A stretch of DNA of 64,000 bases from Ligustrum vulgare (GCA_963555705.1 OY743183.1:44815466-44879465); one strand, 5' to 3'; counted from the stretch's first letter, positions 31,541 to 43,358 are shown. Numbers and translations: made by a program. The notes: generated by a model from the sequence alone, not told the origin.

Positions 31541-32154
31541 GAATAGGGATAAATTCACCTAATTCAAAGAAATTTCAATAATCATCAAATTTGTGTTTCA
31601 CAATGACAAAGAAACATAATATTGCCCAAAAACTCGTCAAAAATAACCCTAGCACAAAAACAATAATTAAAATGCGGCGCTAGTTACGGCCGTAACATAC
31701 GGGCTTACGGCCGTAATTGACCCTCGGGTCCAAAAACGGTTTTATCACTTACAGCAGTGACATGGGTTCCTACGGCCGTAAGTCACATATTGAATAAAAT
31801 TCTCTAATTCACTTACGGTCATGAAAAGGATAGTTACGGCTGTAAGTCCCTTGCTGTCCAATTTGTGCGATGGAAAAGTTACGGCCGTAACTTCAGCATT
31901 TACGGCCGTAAGATGCCTTCTGCCTTCTTTTCTTGTTGTTCCTTGACCCAAATGCAATGTAATGGTTTTGGCTCTTCTTCCATCTTGGCATGCATTGAAA
32001 TGGAGTCTTCGACCTTGCACTTGAGCACTTGTCCATTCAAGTTTGCATAAACCCTAGCATTGCCTGCTTGATCTTCTTAGCTCTCAGCCTCGTTATTGGT
32101 CCCACTGGTACATGCAACGGGTCCTTACTCGTTGGGCCTCTCCGGTCCTCATCA
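31541..32154 (-). repeat. 3' LTR of element C (outer end lost)
   Basis: The inner edge is at 32154: on the minus strand the LTR starts TGATGAGGACCGG right after a purine tract. The outer part (about 240 bp present in the 5' LTR) is missing, cut at about 31541 next to a MITE fragment. It contains perfect TTACGGCCGTAA at 31684-31695, 31705-31716, 31879-31890 and 31900-31911, plus degenerate copies. Confidence 0.85.
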
Positions 32155-33433
32155 TCCCCTCCCTGTTGAAAAGGATTCATCCTCGAATCATCACCTGCAT
32201 CAAACAAAGAGAGATCAGCAACGTTGAAAGTAGCAAATATATTATACTCACCTAGGAGATCCAACTTATAAGCATTGTCATTGACTGTCTCAATGAATTG
32301 AAATGGTCCATCTCCTCTAGGCTGCAGCTTAGATTTCCGTTGTGTTGGAAATCATTCCTTTCGCATGTGAACCCACAACCAATCACCGGGTTCAAAAATC
32401 ACCTGCTTTCTGCCCTTATTTGCATGGGAAGCGTAGTGCTCATTCTTCCTTTCTATTTATAGCCTGAACTTTTCATGGAGTGACTTCACAAGCTCGGGTT
32501 TCTTCTTGCCATCTAAATTGTTCCTGTCATCTACAAGCAAAGGAATTAGGTCCATAGGGGTTAGTGGATTAAAGCCATACACAATTTCAAATGGGGAGTA
32601 AATAGTAGTAGAATGTATAGCCCTGTTATACACAAACTCTACAAATGGTAAGCATTCCTCCCAACTCTTCAAATTTTTATTTATGACAACACGCAAGAGT
32701 TGTGTTAACGTCCTATTGACTACTTCTGTCTGACCATCCGTTTGAGGATGGCATGTAGTGGAAAACAACAGTTTAGTACCCATTTTCCCCCACAAAACCT
32801 TCCAGAAGTAACTATGGAATTTGACATCCCTATCAGACACTACTCCTAGGCACCCCATGGAGTCTGACAACTTCCCTAAAGAATAAGTCTGCTATGTTCA
32901 CGGCATCATCAGTTTTATGGCAAGGAATGAAGTGTACCATTTTACTAAACCTGTCCACCACCACAAATATGGAATCACCACCTTTTTTCGTCCTAGGCAA
33001 TCCTAACACGAAATCCATGGATATATCTACCCAAGGTTCACTAGGATCTGGTAAAGGCATATACAAACCATGTGGTAAAACCTTAGACTTAGCCTGCTTA
33101 CAAGTTATGCATTTACCACAAATTTGGTGAACATCCCGTTTCATCCTAGGCCAATAAAAATGTTTCCAATGTTTTTAAAACACCAAAATGACCCATCAAA
33201 CCACCACCGTGAGCTTCACGTACCAACAACTCATGCATAGAACAGTTAGGCACGCACAATTTACTTTCCTTAAACAAATAACCATCATGCCTATAAAATT
33301 TATCAATTGCTCCATTTTCGCATGAGGCATAAATAGTACAGAAATCATGGCCGTTGGCATACAGGTCACGAACATACTCAAACCCCAACAATTTAGCATT
33401 CAAGGAAGTAAGGAGCACATACCTTCTTGACAA
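32037..33433 (-). pseudogene. Integrase of element C
   Basis: The zinc-binding domain has HGGGLMGHFG and, in the next frame, [13 protein letters not shown]. The DDE core keeps all three acids: [24 protein letters not shown] and [14 protein letters not shown] frameshift near 33145 separates the two halves of the zinc domain, another near 32840 separates the first and second Asp, and a stop follows FRL at 32457. The C-terminal tail (LLGEYNIFATFNVADLSLF, VPVGPITRLRAKK) continues for about 39 codons inside the 3' LTR and ends at 32037. Confidence 0.88.
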
Positions 33434-33530
33434 TGCATCTGCAACTATATTTTCCTTACCTTGTTTGTATTAAATGACATAAGGAAAAGTTTCCACAAAC
33501 TCCATCCATCGGGCATGTCTTTTGTTCAAT

Positions 33531-34940
33531 TTACCTTACCCCTTGAGGTGCTTTAATGACTCGTGATTCCTTGTGGATGACAAACTCTTTTGGCCAGAGG
33601 TAATGCTGCCACGTCTCCAATGCCCTGACAAGAGCATAAAGCTCCTTATCATATGTTGGATAGTTCAACACTGCCCCACTCAGCTTTTCACTGAAATAAG
33701 CTATCGGTCTCCTTTCCTGCTTAAGAACATCTCCAATCCCTATTCCTGATGAATCGCATTCAATCTCAAAGGTCTGATTAAAATTAGGTAATGCTAAGAC
33801 TGGTGCCAAACATAGCCTATCCTTAAGCAATTTGAAGGCATTTTCTTGTGCATCCCCCCAATGGAATCCCACACTCTTTTTAATTACCTCAGTGAGTGGT
33901 GTGGCGATTGTACTAAAATATTTCACAAACCTCCTATAAAAACTTGCTAACCCATGAAAGCTCCTTACCTCAGTTACACTCTTAGGTGTTGGCCATTCTC
34001 TAATAGCTCGGATTTTCTCCTCGTCAACCTCAATACCATCCTTACTAACAACATAACCAAGGAATATGACCTTATCTATGCAAAAAGTACACTTTTTAAA
34101 GTTAGCATACAATTTTTCAGTGCATAAAACCTCAAGTACAAGCCTTAAATGATCGACATGCTCATCTAAATTTTTACTATAAACTCAAATGTCATCAAAA
34201 TATACGACCACAAATTTACCAATGAAAGCTCGTAAGACATGGTTCATCAACCTCATGAATGTACTAGGTGCATTGGTGAGACCAAACGACATAACTAACC
34301 ATTCATAAAGCCCATATTTGGTCTTGAATGCAGTTTTCCATTCGTCCCCCTCCTTCATGCGTATTTGGTGATATCCGCTCTTAAGGTCAATTTTACAAAA
34401 GACACATGAACCATATAATTCATCAAGCATGTCATCTAACCTAGGTATAGGATGGCGATACTTTACTGTGATATTGTTGATAGCTCTACAATCCACTCAC
34501 ATCCTCCAGGTTCCATCCTTCTTGGGCACCAATAAGACTAGCACAGCACATGGGCTCATGCTTTCCCGGACATAGCCCTTGCTCAACAGTTCCTCAACTT
34601 GTCTTTGAAGCTCCTTTGTTTCTTCCGGATTGCTCCTATATGCAAGCCTATTTGGGATGATAGCACCTAGTGCAAGATCAATCTGGTACTCGATGCCCCA
34701 AATGGGTGGCAGCCCACTGGGTATGTTGTCTGGGAATACATCATCAAATTCTTGTAAAAGAGAAACAGCTAAACGGGGGAGGGAAGGGTTAGTGTCATTG
34801 AGTGCAAGGAAGGATTCCTTGTACATTAGTAAGACCATTGGTTGGTGGTCAATGATAGCTCTTTTGATCTCACTTTTTTTGGCAAGGAAGCTCACTTTTG
34901 TTTTCTCTCCTTTTTCTTTTCTGACACTCTTCACTCCCTC
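33531..34940 (-). pseudogene. Reverse transcriptase and RNase H of element C
   Basis: RT opens with MVLLMYKESFLALNDTNPSL and shows LVLLVPKKDGTWRM, then a stop at 34497 where a coding residue is expected, then [33 protein letters not shown] and [11 protein letters not shown]. The catalytic motif is YFDDI followed at once by TGA (34185). The frame continues after the stop with the connection region ([18 protein letters not shown]). RNase H has CDSSGIGIG and [13 protein letters not shown] but a frameshift in the third acidic motif near 33560 (HKESRV in place of the usual HTDHESL type). Confidence 0.9.
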
Positions 34941-35018
34941 TCATTTTTCTGAGGTGGAACCCTCAACTCTCTGTTTTTCTCTCAGCTCTCCTTTTTCTGG
35001 GATCATGGTCCCAACTCT

Positions 35019-35480
35019 CTATTGAACACTCAGCTCTCCTTTTTCTGGGATCGGGGTCCCAACTCTCTTTGTCTTCTCTTCCTCACTTTTTAGTTTCAAC
35101 TGATCTTCATAAACTTGCTGTGGAGTTAATGACATAAGTCTAATACTTTTCCCATCCTTTGTAAAACTATACCAATTTTTGTACCCATCATGTACCACCC
35201 TCCTGTCATATTGCAATGGCCGACCCAACATGATGTGTCCAGCATGCATTGGAACCACATCGCAAACTAACTCATCCTCATACTTCCCGATAGAAAGGTT
35301 GATTAACACCTGCTTATTCACTTTGATCTCACCGGACTCATTCAGCCATTGTAACTTATAAGGTCTAGGGTGTTTGATTATAGGTAAACACAATTTCTCA
35401 ACAAGAGTGGTACTAACCACGTTGGCACAACTCCCACCATCAATTATCAAACTACACACCTTATTATTAACAAAGCATCT
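35019..35480 (-). pseudogene. Protease of element C
   Basis: In frame with the gag half upstream. Shows VCSLIIDGGSCANVVSTTLV (active site at about 35430-35441), LQWLNESGEIK and DVVPMHAGHIMLGRP. This frame is open from gag through protease for 355 codons, the best preserved stretch of the element. Confidence 0.88.
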
Positions 35481-36219
35481 AGAATGAAATATATTTTTCC
35501 TTTGCTCACCCGACTCCTCCACCTTAATTTGGGTACTAAGAGCACGCCTAGTAATAAGGGATTGAGCTACTACATAATCTCCATCGTCACAATCACTAGC
35601 TTCTTCTAAGGCAGGCATATCCTTAAACTCATCATCATCCTCATCCTCCGACACCACCACCCCATTACGCACAAGCATTATTTTTTTGTTTGGGCATTGT
35701 GATGCAATGTGCCCAATTCCCATACACCTAAAACACTTAATGTCTCTACTTCTAGGAGGTTGAGAGTCAGAACCGGGTTTACCTTTATTAGCAGATTCCT
35801 CTCGAGCCTTTGGTGGTTCTGACTTCCCCTTTGGAGCAGCTCCTTCATTTCTGTTATTTCCACTCCATGTAGGTTTCCAAGGAGTAGAACTCGAAGAGTA
35901 TTTTGCAGTTCCTTTCCTTTTCAGCTGCCTTTCTACCTTCATCGCCAAGTGTAACATCTCCTCCAGTTCAACATAATGTTGCAGTTCTATAACATTTGCA
36001 ATGTCTCTGTTCAAACCACTCAAAAACCTGGCCATTGTGGCCTCCGGATCCTCCTTAATATTTGCTCGAATCATAGCAATCTCCATCTCTTAATGGTATT
36101 CCTCTGACTCTTCAAACCCTGAGACAGATTTTGTAGTTTCTGGTACAAGTCCCTATAGTAATGGTTGGGCACAAACCTTTTACTCATTAAACCCTTCAAC
36201 TCATTCCCGGTCTCAATAG
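35481..36219 (-). pseudogene. gag: Gag of element C, C-terminal part
   Basis: Begins at the solo-LTR insertion site. A frameshift near 36090 separates a short upstream stretch (LMSKRFVPNHYYRDLYQKLQ) from the main frame, which starts MEIAMIRANIKEDPEATMAR. A canonical CCHC zinc knuckle, CFRCMGIGHIASQC, is at 35694-35735. A Glu/Asp-rich stretch follows, then the protease in the same frame. Confidence 0.88.
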
Positions 36220-37979
36220 TGTTGACCCAAGAGTAAACTAACCAAGAGGGGGGTGAATTGGTTTATAAAACTTTTTCGATAATAATCTCAAACTTAAAAA
36301 CCAATGGGTACAAATATGAGCACTTAGTGTTACAAGTAACTAATCTATCAATGTAGTGTGCTATATATCTGTAAACTTAATTGATAAGGCAAGTATAGCA
36401 CTTAGATATAATGTTGCACAATATAAATTGATAGAATAGAGTAAATGCAATGTACGTAAGTAAAAGGGATAAGAGAGTGCAAACGCGATTTATGGAGGTT
36501 CAATCAACCAACGTGATCTACGTCCCCCGTTACCGAGCTCTCCGTCACGAGCAAGGCCAAATTCACTATTTTGGTAACTTACAACAAGGAGTACCAAATC
36601 CTTAGGCGACTTACAACAAGGAGCGCCTATCCTTTACAGTCGAGTTTTCACACGGCTCTCGAAACCAACAATCGAGTTTTCACAAGGCTCTCGAAACCAT
36701 AAGATATATTGAATTTACAATTGAAATAACTCTCTTGACAAATGATATACTCAAATTAAGTACCGAGAGAGTTAGGCTAACACTTCAATAGATAGCAATG
36801 AATTAAGCTCGAGTGTTAGAGAAAAACTTTGATGCAAATGATAATGAAAAGTTCAATGCAATCAAAAAAAGTTTTTCAAATGATCTCTTGTTAAAAATAT
36901 TGAATCAAATTAAGTACCAAGAGATGCCACACTTGAATAATTAACAATGAGTTAAGCTCAAAGTGTTTAGGCAATGGAACTTTGATGAATCAAATGATGA
37001 TGGAAAATGTAGCACAAATAATCAAAGTTCCTTAATTGGAATTTCTCTCTTTTAAAAGATTAAAACAAGTTTAGAACAAAGAGAGACTTACACTTCAATT
37101 CCAATATAGTGTGAAGATGTTGAAGAAGTTTAAACAATATAAAATCAAGAATCTTCACAAAAACTTTCTTCAAAAAACTTTGATGAAATTGATAAAACAA
37201 AGTTTAGATCAATCAAAGTTTTATGAAAATAATAGATGAATATAAACCAAGTAAGAACAATGAATTTTCACAAGAAAGTTTGTATAAAATGTTTTCTAAG
37301 TTGTTGAAATTGAATGCAAATGTGATGGCTATTTATAGATGAAAAATTTCAAGTTCAGCCAGTTTCGGTCGACCGGTTCTGGAGTTTCGGTCGACCGAAT
37401 CATTAATATAGCCGTTGCATTATAGCCGTTTAACTTTCGGTTGATCAGGCTATTTCGGTCGACCAGACTTTCGGTCGATCAAGTATACTTTCGGTCGACC
37501 GAAAGTATAAAAATTGGAATTTTTATTTTAATATCAAAAAGTTTATTTTTCCAAAAACTATTTCATGATATGATTTGAAAAATCATTTTTATGCAATTGA
37601 TGAATTTTCAATTAAGTTTCTTGATGCATAAAAATCATTTTCGAGCTTGTTGAATTTCATCGCTAAAGATTGAGAGTGTTATACCTTTACATATGTTAAA
37701 TCAACTCTAATCTTGTATGCTTGAATTCTTGATCTTCATGTCATGCTTTTCAACCTCAATTTTGATCTTTTGAATATCTTCAATTCTTTCATGATCTTCT
37801 TTGCGTCTCATGTGCTCGATCACATAATTTTGATTTATATCTTTGAGAGACGTTTTGAACATTGAGTGCTTTGAATATTTATCATTACATGAAACACTTG
37901 AAGCACACTTGTTAGCAACACAATAAATTCTTGTTTGTTATGATCAAAACAATAAGGTCAAATTGACCATAGGTCAACA
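36220..37979 (-). repeat. Solo LTR F (1760 bp) inside gag of element C
   Basis: Begins TGTTGACCCAAG and ends CCATAGGTCAACA (TGTTGACC/GGTCAACA inverted ends). It is flanked by identical AATAG at 36215-36219 and 37980-37984, a 5-bp target duplication. No interior or second LTR remains. The phrase AAGAGGGGGGTGAATTGG near one end is common in plant copia (SIRE-like) LTRs, so a Ty1/copia origin read on the minus strand is possible but not shown. CGGTCGACCG-type palindromes cluster at 37363-37508. It inserted after element C, and the gag frame continues across the site. Confidence 0.92.
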
Positions 37980-37984
37980 AATAG

Positions 37985-38573
37985 GACTTTCACGATTTCT
38001 CCTCCTACTTGTCACTAATTGATCCCACCACACAAGTGCATAGTCTGCGAACTCTATAACTGCCAACTTCACCTTTTTTCCCTCTGAGTAGTTATGGCAC
38101 TCAAAAATCAGTTCTACCTTCTTCTCCCACTTAAAGTACACCTCCGGATCACTTCTACCTTTGAAAGCTGGTATAGTCATTTTAATGTTTCCTAAGCTTC
38201 TATCCACCCCATCATCATCCCTATATTTACGCCTATTTCCCCTTCAAATCCGACCACCACGACCTCTTCTCCTACCCAATCTAGCCACTGATACATTCTC
38301 ACTATCATCATCAACACTATCTCCTATCTCAACATCATCATCATCCCAAACTCCATTCCTAGGATTATTGTCATACCATTGCGGCCTCCGGATATTAGGG
38401 GCCGTGTGCGGCTGGTCTCTACGTAGTTGGGCAATTGCTGCACTATGTGTGTCCAAGGAGTTTTTAATCTCCCCCAACTTCGCATCCCACCTCTCGAATC
38501 ATTTTTCCAACATTACAAGAAAGTGGAACTGTTGGTTATCCTCCCCTGTCGACGATGCTTCCTTCTGTGACAT
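37985..38573 (-). pseudogene. gag: Gag of element C, N-terminal part
   Basis: The ATG at 38573 opens MSQKEASSTGEDNQQFHFLV. Stops interrupt the frame at about 38502 and 38242. An Arg/Asp-rich stretch (ARLGRRRGRGGRI) precedes the core with IKMTIPAFKGRSDPEVYFKW and ALVWWDQLVTSRRR, the same core as in elements A and B. It ends at the solo LTR F. Confidence 0.88.
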
Positions 38574-39038
38574 GGTTAGTGATCAAAGAAAAGAAAAAAA
38601 AATTGCAAGGAAAGAAAATATATCCTCACGTGTTTAGCACTCGTGTATCACTCTATTCGGCTTTTTCCCTCTATTGATCTCACCACTCTGTCTTTTTCCT
38701 CTCTATTCCCTTTTCTCAAGTTCTCAAAGAGCCCACCAAACTAGTCACGAACTTGGTTTTTGTGGAATTAACCCAAAGTGCAAGACACAAATTGATGAAA
38801 AGAAAATTGATGGAATATTGGACTCAAGAAAATTGATGCAATAAGGAATGAAAGATTTTCAAGAAAGTGATTTTCTTGAAACAATTCAGAAATTTCAGTG
38901 GCACGTACCAAGAATGAATTTTTAAAGTAGTAATGGATGACGAAAACTACCAAGAATGTAGGAAAAAGTAAAAGGTATCAAGAAATGTCTTCTTGAATAT
39001 GGAATTGTGTCCTTGATCTTGATCTTCAATAATAATCA

Positions 39039-39083
<45 letters not shown>

Positions 39084-39273
39084 CGTACCTTTTTTTTTTG
39101 CTAATCAAGAACAATCAATAATAACAAGAATTGAAACTACGACCAATCTTGAATTAGTGAAGAATTTCAAGAAACCCAAGAATCTAATATCGATTCAACG
39201 ATGACTCAAGAACAATGGAATTTAATGAAGAAAACGAAACAAAACAAGAATTATATCAAAACCTGGATTTATA
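38574..39273 (-). other. Untranslated leader of element C
   Basis: Lies between the gag ATG and the primer-binding site. It has no supported coding sequence. A run of 28 T residues lies at 39051-39078 (poly-A on the element's sense strand) and may be a later expansion. Confidence 0.6.
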
Positions 39274-39290
39274 GCCAAACTCTGATACCA
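39274..39290 (-). promoter_or_regulatory. Primer-binding site of element C
   Basis: On the minus strand TGGTATCAGAGTTTGGC lies two bases after the 5' LTR end and matches the initiator-Met tRNA type site. Confidence 0.88.
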
Positions 39291-39292
39291 AA

Positions 39293-39995
39293 TGATGTGA
39301 TCCTCGATGGGGAATCACGTAATCTCGCGGAAATTGTATAAATACTTGGAAAGTTCCAAATCCAAATTATTAGACGATAGCAATATGACCCGACACTCAC
39401 GACTCAAGAACCAAGGATGTATCAAATCCAAGACCCGTTAAGATGCGGAATGAAGAACCATAAAGGGGTGAACGCCACAAAGGTTGTCAAATCCTTTGAT
39501 AAGTTCAAGGGGTTCAATCAAGAATGAATAGAATAGGGATAAACTCACCTAATTCAAAGCAATTTCAATAATCATCAAAGTTGTGTTTTACAATGACAAA
39601 GAAACATAATATAGCGCAAAAACGCGTCATAAATAACCCTAGCTGCAAAAACAATAATTAAAACGTGGCGCTAGTTACAGCCGTAACATACGGGCTTACG
39701 GCCGTAATTGACCCTCGGGTCCAAAAACTATTTTATCTCTTACGGCTGTGACATGGGTTCTTACGTCCGTAAGTCACATACTGAATAAAATTCTCTAATT
39801 CACTTACGGCCGTGAAAAGGATAGTTACGGCTGTAAGTCCCTTGCTGTCCAATTTGTGCGATGGAAAAGTTACAGTCGTAACTTCAGCATTTACGTCCGT
39901 AAGATGCCTTCTGCCTTCTTTTCATGTTGTTCCTTGACCCAAATGCAATGTAACGGTTTTGGCTCTTCTTCCATCTAATCATGCATTGAAAATGG
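39293..39995 (-). repeat. 5' LTR of element C (outer end lost)
   Basis: The inner edge reads TGATGTGATCC on the plus strand. The part 39534-39995 matches the 3' LTR at 31541-32003. About 150 bp at the outer end, present in the 3' LTR, are missing. The TTACGGCCGTAA-type motifs are more eroded than in the 3' LTR, mostly by changes within CG dinucleotides. Confidence 0.85.
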
Positions 39996-40677
39996 TTGTT
40001 GTATTAGTGGTTGTGATTGTGGCCGGTGGTGGTTGTTTATGTGATATTGAATTTTTATTTGATGGTAGATTTGTGGTGGTGGTGGGGAGTGCTTGATGGC
40101 GACGGGCGGCAATGACGGTGTGGGTGGTGGTGGATGAGGAAAGTGTTTAGGTTAGGAAGGGGTGGCTTGGGGTGGGTGGCTTGAATAATGCATATGATCA
40201 ATTATAGGTGATTATAACCAATTATTATGTAATTGTAACAAGAATATTGGCTAATTGTAAATTTGTGCGACTTGTGATGAGTACAGAACGTGACCAATTT
40301 AATAGGTAATTGTGACCAAAATATTGACTTTGTGCGACTTGTGACGAGTGCAGAGTTTTACCGTTTGATTTGCATCAATTGTGAATTTTTGTGACCCTTC
40401 TACTGCATGGCCTAATTCGATTTAATTAATTAATATGTTAAAAAAAATTATTTCACAAACGTGACCAATTATTGGTAATTGTGACCAAAATATTGACTAA
40501 TTGTGACTTTGTGAAACTTGTGATGGGTACGGAATATGACCATAAATTATCTATTATAAAATTTGATTTGTGAGTAAATCTGTAATTGTGGTATACAATT
40601 TGTGCCAACTGTGACTTTGTGTGATCATCAGGCGTGACTCGTTTAATTAATTTATACAAAATTTTATCATTCACAAA
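39996..40677. repeat. TGGTGG-rich sequence and diverged short repeats
   Basis: 40003-40180 is rich in GGTGG triplets. Then GTAATTGTGACCAAAATATT-like units recur at about 40233 (diverged), 40305 and 40474, each embedded in longer shared phrases (GTGCGACTTGTGATGAGTAC and variants at 40267, 40336, 40515). No coding sequence is supported. Confidence 0.6.
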
Positions 40678-41929
40678 TGTAGCAACCGAGAATTTTTAAA
40701 TTATATAAAATCTTTTTTTTCTCGAAAAACGTGTCGCTAAGTTTTAACCCATTATTTTTTTTTAAATGAAAGTGTATTCGTCTAACCATTGTAAAACAAA
40801 TTTAAATCCATTCAAAAATCGAGTCCAATCTCAAATACTTTAAAGTATCAAATTCCTTATCATTTTTAAATCCAAATTGTAATATTTTTTAGTCCAATTT
40901 ATTTAAGTCCAATATTCTATTATTTGGTTCCAAAATTATGTTAGTCCAAATCTTGATTATTTTTAGTCCAGTTCATTTCAGTCAAATTAGGAAATTCTTG
41001 TAGCCCAAATTTTTGGCCAACTTAAAACCCTAGAAATTTGTGCCATAAAAGATTACTATTCAATCAGTCTCATTCCTCCCTCCTCATAGCTTCACGCAGC
41101 CGAGCAAGATTCTGGGTAATTCTTCATTTTCACACACATTCAACTACAACCACACCAACTCCACCATCTCAAAGCACTACCACCGCAGCCGTCGCCTACA
41201 ACCCCAATAGAGAGCCACAAAACTAAGACCAATCTCGAAGCTCCAATAACCAGAGCCTCCCCTGCAACCTCTACACAACCATTGACTATCTTCACCATCC
41301 AACACCACTGTGAAGCCACCTTATCGCCACCTGAACCATCACATACAACACCACAGTCGAACAACCACCCAAAGCCTCGACCTCCATTAATATGCTCACT
41401 CCATCACCGTCCCCTCCATCAAGCCATGACCGAACCCACAACCGACATCACCTAAAACCCACGAACACCACCATCTACAGCCACAACCTCCTCAAAATCC
41501 TCACCCAAATCAAATAAAAACCCAAACCCAAGAAGTACCCAAGGAACTTAGCCTCTGTTTGTTAAAAGTTTTTTGTTTAAAAACATGTTTTTTTAGGTTT
41601 TCTAGGTAAAATGTGTGGTTGAAAAATGGAAAGTGAAATTTTGTGTGGTTAAAAAGTGATTTGGGGAATTGTGTAGGAAAAAACATGTTTTCCAAACACA
41701 CTCTTATTCACTTACCTTGACCTGATTTGGCCGGAAAAATCACCGAACAACGGCCTCGGTTTACCATGATTTTCGCACCAAAAACCCACCAAAATCCACT
41801 TTCTTCAGTTAAACCTACACCGCTCCCCTCCTCACTATCTCGTGCCGGTGGCGCCATCACCGACTGCCCGGCTGGTGGTCGTCAAATCAGAGAGGGCGTT
41901 GCCGGATCTCCTCTCTTCTCTGTGTTGAA

Positions 41930-42028
<99 letters not shown>

Positions 42029-43082
42029 TGAATTTTTTTTTTAAAATTGATTTTTTTGGAAAATTTACCCTTAAGCCCCATCTTTTAAAGCTTTTAAATT
42101 TGGTCCCCTAGTTTTAGAAACCATTTAGCTCAGTCTCAGTTTTCAAAATCAGCTATTTCAGTCCCTATTATCTTTTAAAATGTTTAGCCCTTTTATTTTA
42201 AACTCGTGATTTCAGCCCCTAAATTATTTTAAACAATATTTAGTATTAGTCAACGAACTTTTGAAAAATAAATTAGTCAGTCTCCAAATTTTTGAAAATT
42301 CCATTTCAGCCCCAAAAAACTTTACAAATCAATTATTTTAGATTTTCTATTTAATCCCTAAACTTTTAATTTTGTTTTTAAAACTTCAAATTCCAAAATA
42401 CTAATTTAGGATTTATTTTTCTTATTGGCTAGACGAAACGTACGGAAGATTAAGAAATTGAGGTTACTTCCCGCTCCACTTTTTACATGACTCGAGATAA
42501 ATTGAGGTAGACTCACCCCCACTAATTAGTTTATATTATGATTGCATGTATTATGTGGATTTACGTGATTTATATGCTTAATTGCATGAGACAAGACAAA
42601 AGTATCTCCTATGAGATAAGAAGAGAAATTTATGTTATACATGTCATAACTTACATGCTTTATTTGCATAAGACAAGACAAGATAAGAATATGTTCATTT
42701 GCACTCACTTTGTGATGCCTATGATTAAGAAGAGAGTGTCACTTTATTATTTGCATAATTATGTGTTCAATTATCTTGTAAATTAATTATTGGCGATGAG
42801 TCTATCGAGTATTTCTTTTGAAACACTCACTCCGTTATTTGAAACCTTATTTTTTAGTTATTTTGAAAGCCAAGTTTATTAAACCTTGTTAATTCAATTT
42901 GTCGAGATTGGGAATTTTATGGAATGTTTTCAAGTAAATTTATTTAAATTTGAGTCACCATTGCTAATTTTCCAAATGAATGTGATGTTTAAAATTTAGT
43001 TTGTTTACGCAATATTTTGCTAAATGGTTAGCTTTAAAGGACGAAGTGGCGTACCAGGTTTTACAGAATTTGGTGCGCTACA
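40678..43082 (+). repeat. 5' LTR of element G (2405 bp)
   Basis: Starts TGTAGCAACCG and ends TTTGGTGCGCTACA (TGTAGC/GCTACA ends), followed by a primer-binding site. The terminal phrase GTGGCGTACCAGG..ACAGAATTTGG resembles the end of the LTR of element H, so both belong to one broad Ty3/gypsy group (Tekay-like). It holds a (GT)n/(GA)n microsatellite at 41932-42026. Confidence 0.85.
41932..42026. repeat. Compound GT/GA microsatellite
   Basis: A (GT)n tract at 41932-41974 runs directly into a (GA)n tract ending at 42026. A short GA tract is at the equivalent place in the partial relative at about 57019. Confidence 0.95.
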
Positions 43083-43085
43083 GCG

Positions 43086-43097
43086 TGGTATCAGAAC
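43086..43097 (+). promoter_or_regulatory. Primer-binding site of element G
   Basis: TGGTATCAGAAC three bases after the LTR end matches the initiator-Met tRNA type site apart from the last bases. Confidence 0.85.
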
Positions 43098-43358
43098 AAG
43101 GTCTACGTTTCTGTAGACTTGCAAAAATTTCTAAGAGATTTTTTTTAAATAATAAATAATATTTTGACGACTTTTGCCACTGCCACCATTCCTTCCGCCG
43201 ACTCCGAAGGTAAAGAAGTTCAGCATATTCATCTTATTTATTTCGAATACTTGAGAAATAAATGTTTTGAGATTTAGACGAGAAAGAATTAGAAAATTAG
43301 TATCCGAAATAATGAGAAAGAAAGAAATGAGTTTTGGAGTATAATGAGAAATTGTATC

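Larger units (their letters stand above)
31541..39995 (-). mobile_element. Ty3/gypsy element C (antisense, chromovirus-like)
   Basis: Partial LTRs at both ends flank an antisense gag-pol. Domain order on the minus strand is 5' LTR, PBS, gag, protease, RT, RNase H, integrase, 3' LTR. The clade looks the same as A and B by the pol tail (FNVADLSLFDAGDDS, NPF) and by zinc-knuckle/protease phrases, but the LTR is a different family with TTACGGCCGTAA palindromes. Gag is split by a solo LTR (36220-37979). Both outer ends are truncated. Shared LTR parts differ at about 31 of 463 positions by hand count. Several in-frame stops and frameshifts make it inactive. Confidence 0.92.

Noticed and set aside
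38161..38637. 158-codon plus-strand open frame
   Set aside because: It is the complement of the gag N-terminus of element C.
41727..41975. 82-codon frame ending in Cys-Val repeats
   Set aside because: The tail is translated GT microsatellite and the rest lies in the LTR of element G.
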